The notes under the pieces are model-generated. The model was not told the DNA's origin. It worked only from the letters and a program-made list of their open reading frames with translations, and made no database searches. A stretch of DNA of 64,000 nt, taken from the NCBI GenBank assembly GCA_012934845.2, contig WNNJ02001911.1:356085-420084 (forward strand), read 5' to 3'. The translations under genes were made by a program, and so were the position numbers. Source of the DNA: Pomphorhynchus laevis (lineage: Eukaryota; Acanthocephala; Palaeacanthocephala; Echinorhynchida; Pomphorhynchidae). Below are positions 1 to 10,529 of the stretch, one piece after another (position 1 is the first letter of the stretch; the number at the start of each line of letters is the position of its first letter).

Positions 1-960
1 ATAGCTATCGTTTAGTTGTGGCTATTTTCCTCGACTTTTCTGCTGCATTTGACCGTATCTCCATTTCCTTTGTGATCTCTTATCTCAGGTCCCTCGAGTT
101 GCCTGCGAGAATCGTGTACAGTGTGAAGATTCTGCTGTACACCATGCGATTTTACTATGAAGACGACCCTGATGCGCGTCAGTTCTACCCTATTACGGGT
201 GCTCCTCAAGGTTCCCCACTTTCTCGTATCTTATATCTTGCTGCCTCCATTGAACTCTTTAAAATATTTTAATGCGAACAACGTCTAGTGGTATATGCTG
301 ATGATACCACAGCCCTGTTTTCTGGACGCAGGTGCAAAGACATAGTCTCGGACATCAGCCGTTTCTTTTTAAGATTAAAATACCAGTTACCTAAGTCCAA
401 TCTTATTTTAAACTCCGCCAAATCGCCGGTGGTTGTCTTTCGTGGCGCCTCTGCAACAAAGCAAACGCTCAAGAGATTAGCACTCTTTGCCCTCTCTTCC
501 ATTTTGATTAATCAACAACTCCGTCTTCACCAGTCGAGTAAAATACCGGGTTTACCGTTACGATGAACTGGTCGGCGAAAGCTGACCTGGATAGACTTAA
601 ACGTATCCTGAAGAAAGCTAGATGGGCTCTGAAACGGGCCCAGCATCTGTCATTGAAAGAAAAAACTCAGGTGCGCCTTTGGGGCACCTGGGCTATTTCG
701 GAATTAGTCTTCATTTCAAGAGGCATTCCCCAGAGCAAAGGCTAAGGTTTCTTAAGCTCATCGTCTCTCGTTTACCCAGCATAGTCCGTGCCAACTGGAC
801 TCTTCGGGGTAGTGGTGAAAAGCCCTGGGTGGTTTAGTCGGAAGTCGGTGTGTTGGATCGGTGTGTGGCTCAGTTCCCATTGGATTTGAGGCCGTAAGTA
901 CAGGAAAGACAAAGAAGAAGATGCAAAGAAGATATTGTCTAAACTCGGATTGTGTCTTAT
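1..960 (+). mobile_element. LINE 3' part, R1/Jockey-like reverse transcriptase remnant
   Basis: Frames covering 18-272, 288-566 and 563-835 give reverse transcriptase pieces in order: a palm segment with FLDFSAAFDRI, the GAPQGSPLS motif, then VYADDTT near 291-311, followed by a thumb/C-terminal part. The pieces lie in different frames with stops, so the copy is dead. About 130 bp of 3' UTR follows, with a phrase (TTGGATTTGAGGCC near 880) that recurs reverse-complemented near 12.54 and 53.50 kb, which marks one family with several 3' ends in this window. The 5' part lies left of the window. Clade by motif resemblance only. Confidence 0.8.
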
Positions 961-1019
961 ACTATTTTATTTTATTTTTTTGATGTTTTTCTGTGTTAGC
1001 TAACAAAGTCTTTATTTAT

Positions 1020-3085
1020 TTATGAACAAGTGTCGGACATCAAAGCTCTTGCATTTTTCCTAAAAAAATCGCCCGATAATCAAACAATTTCAAGCATGCT
1101 GGTTAGTAGATTTTCATCTATTTTGTCCTCTGGCACGGAGGGGGAACCACCCACAATGCCTAAATTTAGTAATTTGGTAGTTATCAAGTCTACTTAACCT
1201 ATGGCAAAACATAAACTTTCTAACGTCTTAAGAGAATTTAAACAAATATAATAAGAATTATTTTTAACACTATACGATATTTTAAAACAGAGGTTAGAGT
1301 TTCCTTCTGCTCATCCGATATAGCTGGAGAATATCTAAGCTACTTCAAAACTAAAATATCTAAATTGGCAATATCACATACGAGCCTATTCAAGCACCCA
1401 TAAAATTTATAATCTTCCACCTTTTTTGTCCGATGGGAACATAAGGGTATTGGAGAATGAATTCGGGATTTTTCACTTCAGGCAAATTACGGGGAAGAAC
1501 GGTGGTCAACTTCCTCTAGCATTCTGCTCTACCTCAGTGGATCAGGCGGAGTGTCTGGAGAAGAAAACGTACAATCTTTTATGGGACATAATATAAAGTT
1601 CTTTGTCGTAGGATTAAACAACTTAAATTACCCCCATTGCCATGTATGTCATCAATGGGGGCATTGATCCTCGAATTGTGATCGACACCGTTCCTGTGGG
1701 GTTTGTGGTTCATTGGAAACCACTCTGGCAAAAATTGTGAATTACCCCATCACTGCCCAAATTATGGGGAAATCCATCCCTCCTGATCCCGTAAATGCAC
1801 CTTCACAGATTATAAAAGAAGACATTGATTCTTCTGGTTAACCAGGGAACTATGCAAGGCCATGGCCTTTAAGTCACCATCACCCGTTGAACTTCCTTAG
1901 GCTCACATTATGCGCCTGATGGAAGCGAGGCATCAATCCCATATTCTAGAAGTTAAAAAATTGGTTATTTCCTTGGCTTCCAAATTTGCGAGCCCCAAGC
2001 TGTATCTAACATCAAACCTTCAAAGAAAGCGCCATACTCGAAAAAGAAGAATGGGTCCTCCCAAATCATTGCGGCATTGAAGTTGGCTCGGGAGGGTAAC
2101 TCTTGGAATGTTGCCTCATTAGGAAAAGTGCCGTTGGGCAAGTGTCATCTCCGAGAGGGGCTGAGAGTGAGAAGGGTAACCTTCTCTCTCCTGGTTCGTG
2201 GTAGGGGGAGGCATCCCACTCAAGCTGAAGTAACACAATAGGAAGTAATCAAGAACCTTTTTCACTGGATATCCTTCAGTGGAATTCGGGATGTGTTTCC
2301 ACCCTTAGCCTTCTATCTAGTAGAGATGCAGATGTTATAGTCCTTCATAAAACGCGATATATTCGACTCCCACAGGACATTATTAGATTTATCCCTAAGC
2401 ACATCGACACCCAATTTACTCCGTTCATAACCATTCATCACTCCTCTTCATCTCAAGGTATTTTAACCCTAGTTAAATGCTCATAAGGTCGTCCCTCCTT
2501 TTAAACTATTGTTGTCCAGCCTTGTGTTGTTTAGCTATATCACTAGGTAAGAATGGTAAACGTATCAGTATAGTCAATATATATTAGGTCAGGGGACATT
2601 CACAAGAACAGTGCTGGACTGTATTTTGGGTAGTGGCTATTATATGTTACTTGGTGACTTTAACGACATAACGGGTCGTTGGATTAATAAAGCCCTCCGC
2701 AGAGTCAGTGATGACTATCTTATTCACAAACCACCCTCCCCTACCTTTCATTGATCAACAACAAACTCACTCCTCGATATTTTACTGCTTCTTAAGATGT
2801 GGTTGTTGAAACCCATGTGTACTGAGCAGTCGCGCCAAAAACAGACTATCTCTCATTACCTAATTCGTTGGCGGATTGAAGAAGGTACGTTGCTTAGAAG
2901 GATGCTTCACTTTGATCCAATCAGAGTTGCTTTCTTTCATGCAGCTATCCAACTCTTCCCCAAAATTGGTAATGAGAGTTTGACTGAATTTAATTACTAC
3001 CTCTCATCACAAGCGACCGTGTTATCTGCCTGGAATAAAAGTTATCTGCCTTTAATAAAACATAGGAATTGGCAAATAAAATGGA
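1020..3085 (+). mobile_element. LINE 5' part: ORF1 zinc knuckles and AP-endonuclease remnant
   Basis: Around 1640-1800 a broken frame shows CHVCHQWGH followed by further cysteine/histidine spacings, the CCHC-knuckle ORF1 layout of R1/Jockey-type LINEs. Around 2230-2770 lie endonuclease traces, clearest at LLGDFND near 2645. A 101-codon open frame (2797-3102) continues into the linker before the reverse transcriptase. Many stops and frame changes. It probably belongs to the family at 1-960 and to the minus-strand piece at 26.8-27.9 kb, which shares the endonuclease start region. Confidence 0.65.
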
Positions 3086-3099
3086 AGGTTATTATAAAC

Positions 3100-4080
3100 T
3101 GAACATATTTAAAAAATATTCGACAATAGTTATTTACGCATATACATTATTTTCATTTTTATTGTTTGATTGTTTTAAATATAATTTAATAAAATTTAAA
3201 TGAAATTTAATTTGTAGCTTACGTCTTTAAAATAGTTTTAAGTAGAATAATTTTACATAAATGATCAGATAATATTTCTATATTAATATTTTTTAAATTA
3301 AAAGTAAAATTAAATTGGATTATCTATTAACATATATTTTAGAGTTTATCGGTCGCTAAAATAGAACCTATATCATGGTTCTGTTGCCTATATCATGGTT
3401 CATTTTTAAATTAAAAATGACTAGAATATAAAATAATTTAATATCGATCCTTCGAAATCATTTTTAAATTCAAAACGCCTATCTTTAAACAGATTAAATT
3501 ATTATTTTTAATTTGCGTTATCATTTAATATTCATTTATTTTAAATTATTATTGTTAATTTATTCTATAATTAAATAAATTAAATTAATTAAAAGAAGAA
3601 TAATAAGAATTTGAACATTCATTCTATAAAATAATTAAAATATAAAATAAATAATTGTTTCGTATGTTGCAAATTAGTATTGAAATAGTTGATTAAATTA
3701 AATATTCTAATATCAAGAGGATTTATTAAAGAAGATTTTGATAAATTTAAAATATAAGAGTTGGCAACTGAAACTATAAGGTAATGCAAAAGACTAGCCG
3801 TTATTAAAAACATGCAATTTCCCGAACGGGACGAAAAAGGTTGTCTGATATTGCAGAACTTTGAAATATAACTTCAGGTCTGATGTTGCAGAACTTTGTA
3901 ATAATAATATTAAAAAATAGATTAAATAATTATTTTTAATAATTTTTTTTAGAATTCATAATAATTTTCTTTTGTTTTTTAAGTAAAATAGATATACAAC
4001 CATAGGCTTACCTGCAAATGAGTCCCATGAAAAACAGTAAAAAAGACGATTTCATCAATTATTTTTATTGTTTTATAATT
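3100..4080. other. AT-rich stretch, no gene seen
   Basis: Very AT-rich sequence with no coding pattern that I can support. Two near-identical 20-bp phrases (TCTGATRTTGCAGAACTTTG) near 3844 and 3880 form a short tandem duplication. Confidence 0.5.
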
Positions 4081-4086
4081 TTGAAT

Positions 4087-4401
4087 TTATTTATTAGTTG
4101 CACTGTCTTCCCATATGACATCTCGCACACAGGAGGAAGGAACAGGACGACCATAGGTTGATCCGGGACTTAAAAGGCAAGTCAATGTTGATCGCACAGC
4201 GATAACCACAATTTTGCGTTTGAGTTCAATCATAGCGTTGTGGTACTCTGTCTTCCCTCGCCTTGCAGTTGTAGATGCTAATCGTTGGAGGGAATGAAAT
4301 GCATCGGGTCTAATACTGACGGATTTGGAAATGATAAAAGTAACAGAGCCTTTCTCAACATCCTGGATTCTCAGTGTACTTCGATCTTTTACGATTCGCA
4401 T
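4087..4401 (-). CDS. Uncharacterised 104-codon open frame
   Basis: An open frame with more even base composition than its surroundings, rich in Ser, Thr, Arg and Lys, beginning MRIVKDRSTLRIQDVEKG. I recognise no domain, signal peptide or membrane segment. It lies between LINE remnants, so a degraded transposon ORF is at least as likely as a host gene. No promoter or splice evidence. Confidence 0.2.
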   Translation of the reverse strand: MRIVKDRSTLRIQDVEKGSVTFIISKSVSIRPDAFHSLQRLASTTARRGKTEYHNAMIELKRKIVVIAVRSTLTCLLSPGSTYGRPVPSSCVRDVIWEDSATNK

Positions 4402-4547
4402 TGAATTTGAAAGATGCGACTGGCGAACTGTAAAGAGCAGCTTGGTTAAGTGTTGAAAATACTAATATCAATAAATGGTCATTCCAATCCATCTCCTCAA
4501 AGGCCATTACAAATGATGGCTAGTCGCGCATTCTCTCCACGAGTAGT

Positions 4548-4790
4548 GTGATACAGCAGTCAGTTCAGACTTTCGGACAAGATAAGAGTGTAGGCTTAAT
4601 ACCAACTCCTGAACAAACATCTGATATGGCACCTACCATGATGTCCCTCACTGCATCGTGCCGAATCGTAGGGGGCCTCGTTTTATTAATAATGGTTTTC
4701 TTACTAAAAAACAAAATGTGTACCGAATATGGAAAACAGTTTATAACAGATGGAAAAAAACATAAAATCATATTATGGTCTTAATTCTCA
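4548..4790 (+). other. Unassigned low-copy stretch
   Basis: A short open frame (78 codons) with one hydrophobic segment. Nothing recognisable; listed to account for the interval. Confidence 0.15.
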
Positions 4791-4794
4791 CATA

Positions 4795-5095
4795 AAAGTC
4801 TTCTTATATTTGAGAAGTGGGATCAGAGTCGATCAGCTGACACCAACACAACACTTTCCGAATGACCCACTCAGGATCTTTCACATATCTGAGAGACCAT
4901 TCGGAGCGTAAGATGGTTGATAGTCTAGTTATAAGGAGCTTCAGCAAATTTAGTCTTTGCTCTAATGGACATCCTCTAAAGAAGAAGAGTAATCCAGATA
5001 TTATTCAGGTGCACTAGAGGCGCACTTGATTACTCCCTATTAAGCCCGTTTCAGGGTGCACTAGATGATCCCGTTTCAGGGCGCATCTAGCTCTT
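4795..5095 (-). mobile_element. Degraded LINE 3' end
   Basis: Read on the minus strand it follows the order of landmarks of the 3' end at 655-900: a Lys/Leu-rich C-terminal coding segment, then GC-richer 3' UTR with a GATC...GACC phrase. Divergence is high, pointing to an old copy. Confidence 0.4.
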
Positions 5096-5099
5096 GAAT

Positions 5100-6085
5100 C
5101 AATTCAAGCCGCAGCAAGCAACTTATTAAATGAATTTTGTTATCGCATTTATAAAATCAGGAGCAATTGTTAATAAATTTTAATTTCAGAGTAATCTTAT
5201 TACATGCAATATTTTCAAGCTTTGATTAAATTTTATTTTTTTATTCCCATAAAATGTAGACATAGTACAATTTATATTTTAGATTTTGACATTTCGTTTA
5301 CTATTCTATTATAAAAATAAAACTATTTATTTTTACCGGTCAATTTTACTCTCAAAAATTATTATAAATTCAGATTATTTACGTATATTAGCATAATGCT
5401 ACAAAGAATTAAATATAAGCTACGGCTTGATTTAATCAAATTATGTAGTATTTAAATCGACATTTAAATATTCGTAAGAGTACAATTTATGTATTTTAGA
5501 CTTAATTTGTTTAATTTCAATACCATTGGTAAATAAACGTTAGGTCTTATTCCAATATTTTCATTCTGCAAAGTTCGATTATGTATATATTAATCTATTT
5601 GGTCTGCTAAACAAAATATGTATATTCATTACACATTTTAACAAATTTTAAGCGCATAGTCCATATAGTCAAAAGCATGAAATTAGTATAGCATTTAAAT
5701 TAGTTGATTTAAATTAGTTGTTTAATTGTTTAATTTAAATTAGTTGTTGAGGCATTATTATATAATGCCTCAACAACTATCTGTTTACAAATAATTAAAT
5801 TAATAACACAATAATTTTAATACATTATTAGATCATTTTGAAACAAGTAAATTTAGATTATATAATCAGTTATGAATAAAAAATGTAGCATTAGGAATGT
5901 AGCTGCTGTATTAAGAATTTTACCACAAGCTTTTATTCAAAAAAGTAAATTTGTCTACTGTAAACCTATTATTATAATCTTATGGCCATCGTATGCAATA
6001 TTTTCAAAAATGGAGATCGGATTTATTTTCGCACACATTGAGCTACAGTTTACGACTTCTTTATACTATATAATGTAAATGGCAA
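5100..6085. other. AT-rich stretch with one hairpin
   Basis: No convincing exon. A strong palindrome lies at 5742-5779 (TTAGTTGTTGAGGCATTAT then its inverse). An open frame at 5872-6078 is AT-driven and not convincing. Confidence 0.4.
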
Positions 6086-6089
6086 ATTC

Positions 6090-6740
6090 TCCGTTCTGAC
6101 CTAATCCCACAATTTATTATGTCCGAGATGGCAAAGCGAACTGTGTAATTTTATTAAGTCGGATTGAGAAGTCGTTACTCTTAAGCATATCAGTCGTGAT
6201 AAAGCGTCTGCAGCTGCATTGGCAATGCCATGACGATAAATAATCTCAAAGCGAAATTGTGACAAATTTCATTATTGCCCAGTTTCGAATGTGAAGGCAT
6301 CATTTAGTCACTGACCTTTGATATATCTGAACACGAAATAGTCGTACAATAATGTAATGATACAATTCTTTAAGAGCTTCAATAATGGCTAGAGTTTCTA
6401 ATTCAAAAGCTGGATTGCGCTTTAATGTTTGCAAGTACTCGCGAGTAAGGCAATTTGTTTTCCATGCTGACTCAAAGTGTCAGCTATCGCTACTTTTGAC
6501 GCATCTGTTTCTATTTCTAATGGTACATTTTTAACAATGCATGAGCGGAAGGCAAACATCATAACTGCAGTAGCAATTATCCTGAAGACAGTTCATTGGC
6601 AATTCGCATATTGAAAAAATTTTTATTTTGAAAAATCTCGAACGCTTTCGCAAAACCAGGAATCCATGGACAATAATAAGTTAAAAGACCCTAAAGTTAA
6701 CGATGTTCTATTTTATCCATCGGATCCTTGAGCTCAAAGA
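6090..6740 (-). mobile_element. Fossil Ty3/Gypsy-type fragment (RT-RNase H part)
   Basis: On the minus strand the end of a Gypsy-like reverse transcriptase is followed by RNase H landmarks (ETDASK, then IIYRHGIANAAADALSR) and the start of the linker toward integrase. Broken in several places, no LTR seen, evidently old. Confidence 0.7.
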
Positions 6741-6839
6741 TTGATATCTGCTTCATCACGGATAGGCGAACACTTTGACGATCTGCTATATTTTGGTTGA
6801 TGTTTTATTAATGAGAAATCACACTACGTGAGGTATAAT

Positions 6840-7150
6840 AATTAATAATTTAATATATTTTTGTAATCATATAAGCCCGACGCGGAAGAACGACGAAAAC
6901 ACTGCTAGATGCCGTTTCGTCATCACAATGACTCATCAGTACCGGATCCCTCCCACTGCTGGATGCAGTGGAGGACTAACAGACGACAATCAACGAATTA
7001 TGTGAATGATGTACTCGAAAGCATCTAGTAACATCATCATAGAGTGCTGAACCAGCACTACAGCTTCACCAAAAAGAATCATTAGCCAAAAGTACTGACA
7101 AATGTCAGCGCAAGGTATCTTTATATCGGCTTACTTCTAATATGAATTTC
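6840..7150 (-). mobile_element. HHR-bearing short element, copy 1
   Basis: The element ends in a phrase ATAAGCCCGACGCGGAAGAA shared with copies 2 and 3 next door and contains the minus-strand hammerhead at 6910-6988. The 7000-7150 part is its body. No ORF. It resembles metazoan retrozyme or Sm-alpha-like elements: short, non-coding, ribozyme-containing. Confidence 0.6.
6910..6988 (-). ncRNA. Hammerhead ribozyme, stem III open
   Basis: Minus strand order: UGUCGU-C (cleavage after C), stem I hairpin containing CUGCAUCCAGCAG, CUGAUGA, stem II GUCAU/AUGAC, GAA, ACGGCA. Stem III UGUCGU/ACGGCA pairs with one G-U; stem I has wobble pairs and one A/C mismatch. All catalytic positions are present. 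Confidence 0.85.
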
Positions 7151-7229
7151 TCAAATGATATTATTCCGCGTGAATTTATGTTATCATATAAGCCCGACGC
7201 GGAAGAACGAAGAAAAACACGGCTAGATG

Positions 7230-7296
7230 CCGTTTCGTCATCAGAATGACTCATCAGTGACAGTTCCCTCCCACTGCTGGATGCAGAGGAGGACTA
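7230..7296 (-). ncRNA. Degenerate hammerhead (left arm)
   Basis: CUGAUGA, a stem II with GUCAU and AUGAC ends, GAA and ACGGC are intact on the minus strand, but the strand that should provide GCCGUC before stem I is replaced by unrelated sequence, so stem III and the cleavage site are missing. Confidence 0.7.
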
Positions 7297-7313
7297 ACAC
7301 ATGATTCGTTAAT

Positions 7314-7392
7314 TGCCGTCTGTCAGTCCTCCTCTGCATCCAGCATTGGGAGGGATCTGGCACTGATGAGTCATTGTGATGACGAAACGGCA
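7314..7392 (+). ncRNA. Hammerhead ribozyme, intact by inspection
   Basis: UGCCGU-C, cleavage expected after C7320. Stem I begins UGUCAG and closes CUGGCA; then CUGAUGA, stem II GUCAU/AUGAC, GAA, ACGGCA. Stem III UGCCGU/ACGGCA is perfect over 6 bp. The apical CUGC-AUCCA-GCA hairpin is kept as in the other families of this window. Confidence 0.9.
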
Positions 7393-7489
7393 TCTAGCAG
7401 TGTTTTTCGTCGTTCTTCCGCATCGGGCTTATATGATTACAAAAATTCACGCAAAATTGTATCATTTGAGAAATTAATATATTTATTTT

Positions 7490-8028
7490 TTGCACTATTA
7501 AATAACAAACAATTATTTCATTACTGAACAACGATTTTCTCATCATAAGACTCTAATGAAATGTCAATTCTAATTTAATATTTTTTGATTTAGAAGGAAG
7601 TTTATTCAATTGAAATTGCACTAAAATGTTCAAGAGTTTTATGTCGCTTTTTGTTTCGTTTGTTGTTTTAAGTTTAGATTATCAGCATCAAATTAATTTT
7701 GAATGAAAACCTGTTTATCGTTTATTTTTGCATGTCAAACATAAATTTTTGATATTTTGACAACAAATAAGAATAACTGCATCACAAAATGATTACGAGT
7801 TTAATGTACATTTTACAAATTTGTTAAATATTAATTGGTTTTAATTTTGAATTTACGCTATTACTTCAATTATCAAGTATGACAGTGATAATATTGGCAA
7901 AAGGTCGCTTAGAGAAGCATTCAGAAAGTGTTCAATTTGATCATGGTTTTAATTACACAGTTTAAACTAAGAAAAATACGTATTGAAGGCTTAAAATCCA
8001 GATATAACCTATATATTACTTCCTTGTA
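7490..8028. other. AT-rich stretch, nothing recognised
   Basis: No coding exon, repeat unit or RNA motif that I can support. Confidence 0.4.
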
Positions 8029-8029
8029 A

Positions 8030-8590
8030 ACTACGAAAAGTCCCACCAGTGTGCTTAAAAAATACGAACAAATTAAATAAGCTAACTGAGTCTACGTATT
8101 TTATATTGCAAATTAAAAATAATAAAAATAAAAGTTAAATGGTTAAATAATAAAAAATTAATTAATAATAAAAAAATTGTTATAAGATTTTATATAATTT
8201 ATATCAAGATGAATTATAAACTGAAATTAAAAATAAACATCAATTTCGATGAATTAACTAATAGATAACAAAATATGTATCAGAATAAGGATTAGAGGTC
8301 ATCAGGAGGAACTGGTATGTTATCGGGTTTCGACCCCTAACTCCTCTACCCAACATAGCAGAGGGGCCAATGTTGTTACATTTCTTAAAATTTCATGATT
8401 TAATGTATTATATTTTATATTATATGGTATGCATGAATGCTCATGCAAAAATATGTTTCTTGTAAATTTAAATATGTCATCTTTACGATATAAATTAATA
8501 GTAGTTTTACTTAATCTTAATTTAATGTTCATATCTAGATATACACCTTCTTTAGGAAGGTGTATATGAAACTGCAAAAACGCTTTGCAA
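8030..8590 (-). mobile_element. PLE 3' fragment joined to a piece of HHR satellite
   Basis: Minus strand from about 8577: reverse-transcriptase C-terminal coding (YLDMNIKLRLSKTTINLY, then HEHSCIPYNIKYNTLN), cut short and joined directly to the PLE non-coding 3' end (8292-8361 block, then the AATAAGCTAACTGAGTC end near 8070). At 8030-8075 it abuts a 45-bp piece of the 321-bp HHR unit seen at 43 kb. The open frame spanning 8320-8577 is a by-product of the deletion. Confidence 0.75.
8292..8361 (-). other. Conserved PLE 3' RNA block with hammerhead-like strands
   Basis: Contains GGGU-A, GAGGAGUU, UUAGGGG, GAA, ACCC, AGUUCCUC, CUGAUGA and CCUCUAA in that order. GAGGAGUU pairs with AGUUCCUC and ACCC with GGGU. 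See the finding on the 55.1-kb copy. Confidence 0.45.
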
Positions 8591-8594
8591 CGTT

Positions 8595-9190
8595 TAAAGA
8601 ATAATTAAAACATTAATAATTTAAATGAACTAACTGAGATTATTTATTAAATAAGCTAGCTTATTTAATAAATTAAATAAGCTAACTGAGTCTACGTATT
8701 TTATATTGCAAATTAAAAATAATGCAAAATAAAAGTTAAATAGTTAAATAATAAAAAATTAATTAATGATAAACAATTGTTATAAGATTTTATATAATTT
8801 ATATCAAGATGAATTATAAACTGAAAGTTTATAATTATAGTTAAATAATTATATAAGCTAATTGAGTCTACTTATTTTATATTGCAAATTAAAAATAATG
8901 CAAAGTAAAAGTTAAATAATTAATAAAAAATTAATTAATAATAAATAATTGTTATTTAAATAATTGTTAATAAACAATTATCGAATAAACAATTTATTTA
9001 TTTAAATAATTGTCAATAATTTATTAATTGTAATTAATTAATTAATTAATTTTATATAATTTATATCAAGATGAATTATAAACTGAAAGTTTATATTTAG
9101 TTTTCAAAGTTCGTGTTTTAGAAACAGGAGAAAGCAATGCACAGGTTAATATAGAGACACGTTAATCAAGAGATAATATCAATTATTAAA
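8595..9190. repeat. Repeated PLE terminal segments
   Basis: The PLE end phrase CTAACTGAGTCTACGTA (or close variants) occurs near 8070, 8681 and 8859, each followed by the same AT-rich tail and a TATCAAGATGAATTATAAAC phrase. This is a run of partial terminal copies. PLEs are known for tandem and partial terminal repeats. Confidence 0.6.
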
Positions 9191-9570
9191 GTAAAACTTT
9201 AATATATCAAGATGAATTGTAAACTGAAATTAAAAAAATCAATTTATATGAATTGACTAATAGATAACAAACTATGTATCAGAATAAGGATTAGAGGTCA
9301 TCAGGAGGAACTGGTATGCTATCAGGTTTCTGCCCCTATTCTTCGACCCAACATAGCAGCGGGGCCAAATACATGCTAATGATGTATTTCCTCTGAATTA
9401 AATGATTCAAATGATTTAAATGATTTGAATGATTTTGAAGAAAGCCAATATTGTTACAAATTGTTGCAATTCATAGCATTTCATTATTTAATGTATTATA
9501 TTTTATATTATATGGTATGCATGAATGATCATGCAAAAATATGTTTTTTGTAAATTTAAATATGTCATCT
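9190..9570 (-). mobile_element. PLE 3' fragment, second copy
   Basis: Same order as the 8.3-kb copy: end of the reverse-transcriptase coding region (9400-9570), the conserved RNA block (9291-9359) and the GAATTGACTAATAGATAAC region. About 90 percent similar to its neighbours by eye. Confidence 0.75.
9291..9359 (-). other. PLE 3' RNA block, second copy
   Basis: Same elements as at 8292-8361, with U-C instead of U-A at the putative cleavage site and one mismatch in the stem I equivalent. Confidence 0.4.
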
Positions 9571-9654
9571 AAAGCGCAATGAAGATGTCATCGAAAGCAC
9601 AATGTCATCTAAAGCGCAATGTCATCGAAAGCGCAATGTCATCGAAAGCGCAAT
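9569..9654. repeat. 18-bp tandem repeat at an element junction
   Basis: About five degenerate copies of ATGTCATCGAAAGCGCA lie exactly where PLE sequence (ATGTCATCT) meets HHR satellite sequence (AAAGCGCAATAACTG). The repeat unit is the junction itself. Confidence 0.75.
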
Positions 9655-9960
9655 AACTGCGCACGTAGTGTCACCACATCACTACTGTGATATTAATAAC
9701 TCATTTTCAGCAAATTAAGATGTCAGGGATGGTGAGCTGAAAGAAACAAAACAAACACAGCCCATTAATGTGCCGTTTCGTCATGTATAGCCAGTGTATA
9801 CTCCCAGTGTGATATTTGTATCACATTGATGATTCATTGTTAGTTTACGCAGCCGTCTACCGGTCGTCTCTGCATCCAACAGTGGAGGTATCCGGTACTG
9901 ATTAGTCTAAACAATGACGAAACGGCACAGCATTAGGCTGTGTTTGTTTTCTCTATTCTA
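9645..9960. mobile_element. HHR satellite copy with folded-back head
   Basis: The left half (9645-9790) is the reverse complement of the first half of the 43-kb unit, then the orientation switches and a plus-strand hammerhead follows. This head-to-head layout recurs at 42.6-43.8 kb. Confidence 0.7.
9852..9926 (+). ncRNA. Hammerhead, core mutated
   Basis: GCCGU-C, perfect stem I base UACCGG/CCGGUA, GUC/GAC stem II, GAA, ACGGC. The core reads CUGAUUA, changing the essential G8, so it is predicted inactive. Confidence 0.8.
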
Positions 9961-10194
9961 CTATTATTATATCTTGCTATTATAAGCAAACAAATAATTA
10001 GTGAACGTTTTACAGAAGCTATTATATAATATTTAATATTGGCAGCTGTTTACATAAGCCTCAATGAGGCTAGGATAATTTCAGGAAATAAAGCAGACCT
10101 TACTCTGAAATTAAATCCTCGTATGATAGCTGATAACTTAAAAACTAACTTGAAAATAAGTGAACAAATTTATTCAGGTATATAATTTATATAA

Positions 10195-10395
10195 AGTCAA
10201 AATTTAAAATTGAAATTTAAAATAAAAGTAAATTTTTATGAATTGACTAATAAATAACAGACGACGTATCAGAAATAAAGATTAGAGGTCATCAGGAGTA
10301 ACTGTTATGCTATCAGGTTTCGTTCCTTATTCCTCGATTCAACATAACAAGGGGGGTCAAATTCATGCTCATGGCGTATTTCCTCTGATGTATTT
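10195..10395 (-). mobile_element. PLE 3' end, third copy
   Basis: Carries the conserved block (10282-10350). Its stem III extension reads UUGUUAUG/CAUAACA, a U-A replacement of the C-G in other copies. It joins a truncated hammerhead at about 10,391. Confidence 0.65.
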
Positions 10396-10453
10396 CCTCA
10401 TCAGTACAGGATACCTTCACTGCTAGATGCAGAGAGGACCGGTAGATGGCTGC
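10391..10453 (-). ncRNA. Hammerhead remnant fused to a PLE end
   Basis: The minus strand keeps GCCAUC, the stem I hairpin and CUGAUGA; sequence after CUGAUGAG changes into PLE sequence, so stem II, GAA and half of stem III are lost. Confidence 0.7.
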
Positions 10454-10529
10454 TTAAATTAACAATAGCTCATCAGGGTGATACGTACATTGTTAGAGTG
10501 GATATTATTCATTGACAATTAGACGATTG

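Larger units (their letters stand above)
7149..7482. repeat. Large inverted repeat made of two HHR elements head to head
   Basis: Two copies of the element face each other. The outer flanks also pair (TCTCAAATGAT near 7149 and ATCATTTGAGA near 7470), giving arms of about 160 bp. Each arm carries the ribozyme region, so either strand reads one hammerhead in sense. Confidence 0.8.

Noticed and set aside
8320-8577. 85-codon frame as an independent gene
   Set aside because: It fuses PLE reverse-transcriptase end with non-coding PLE 3' sequence after a deletion.
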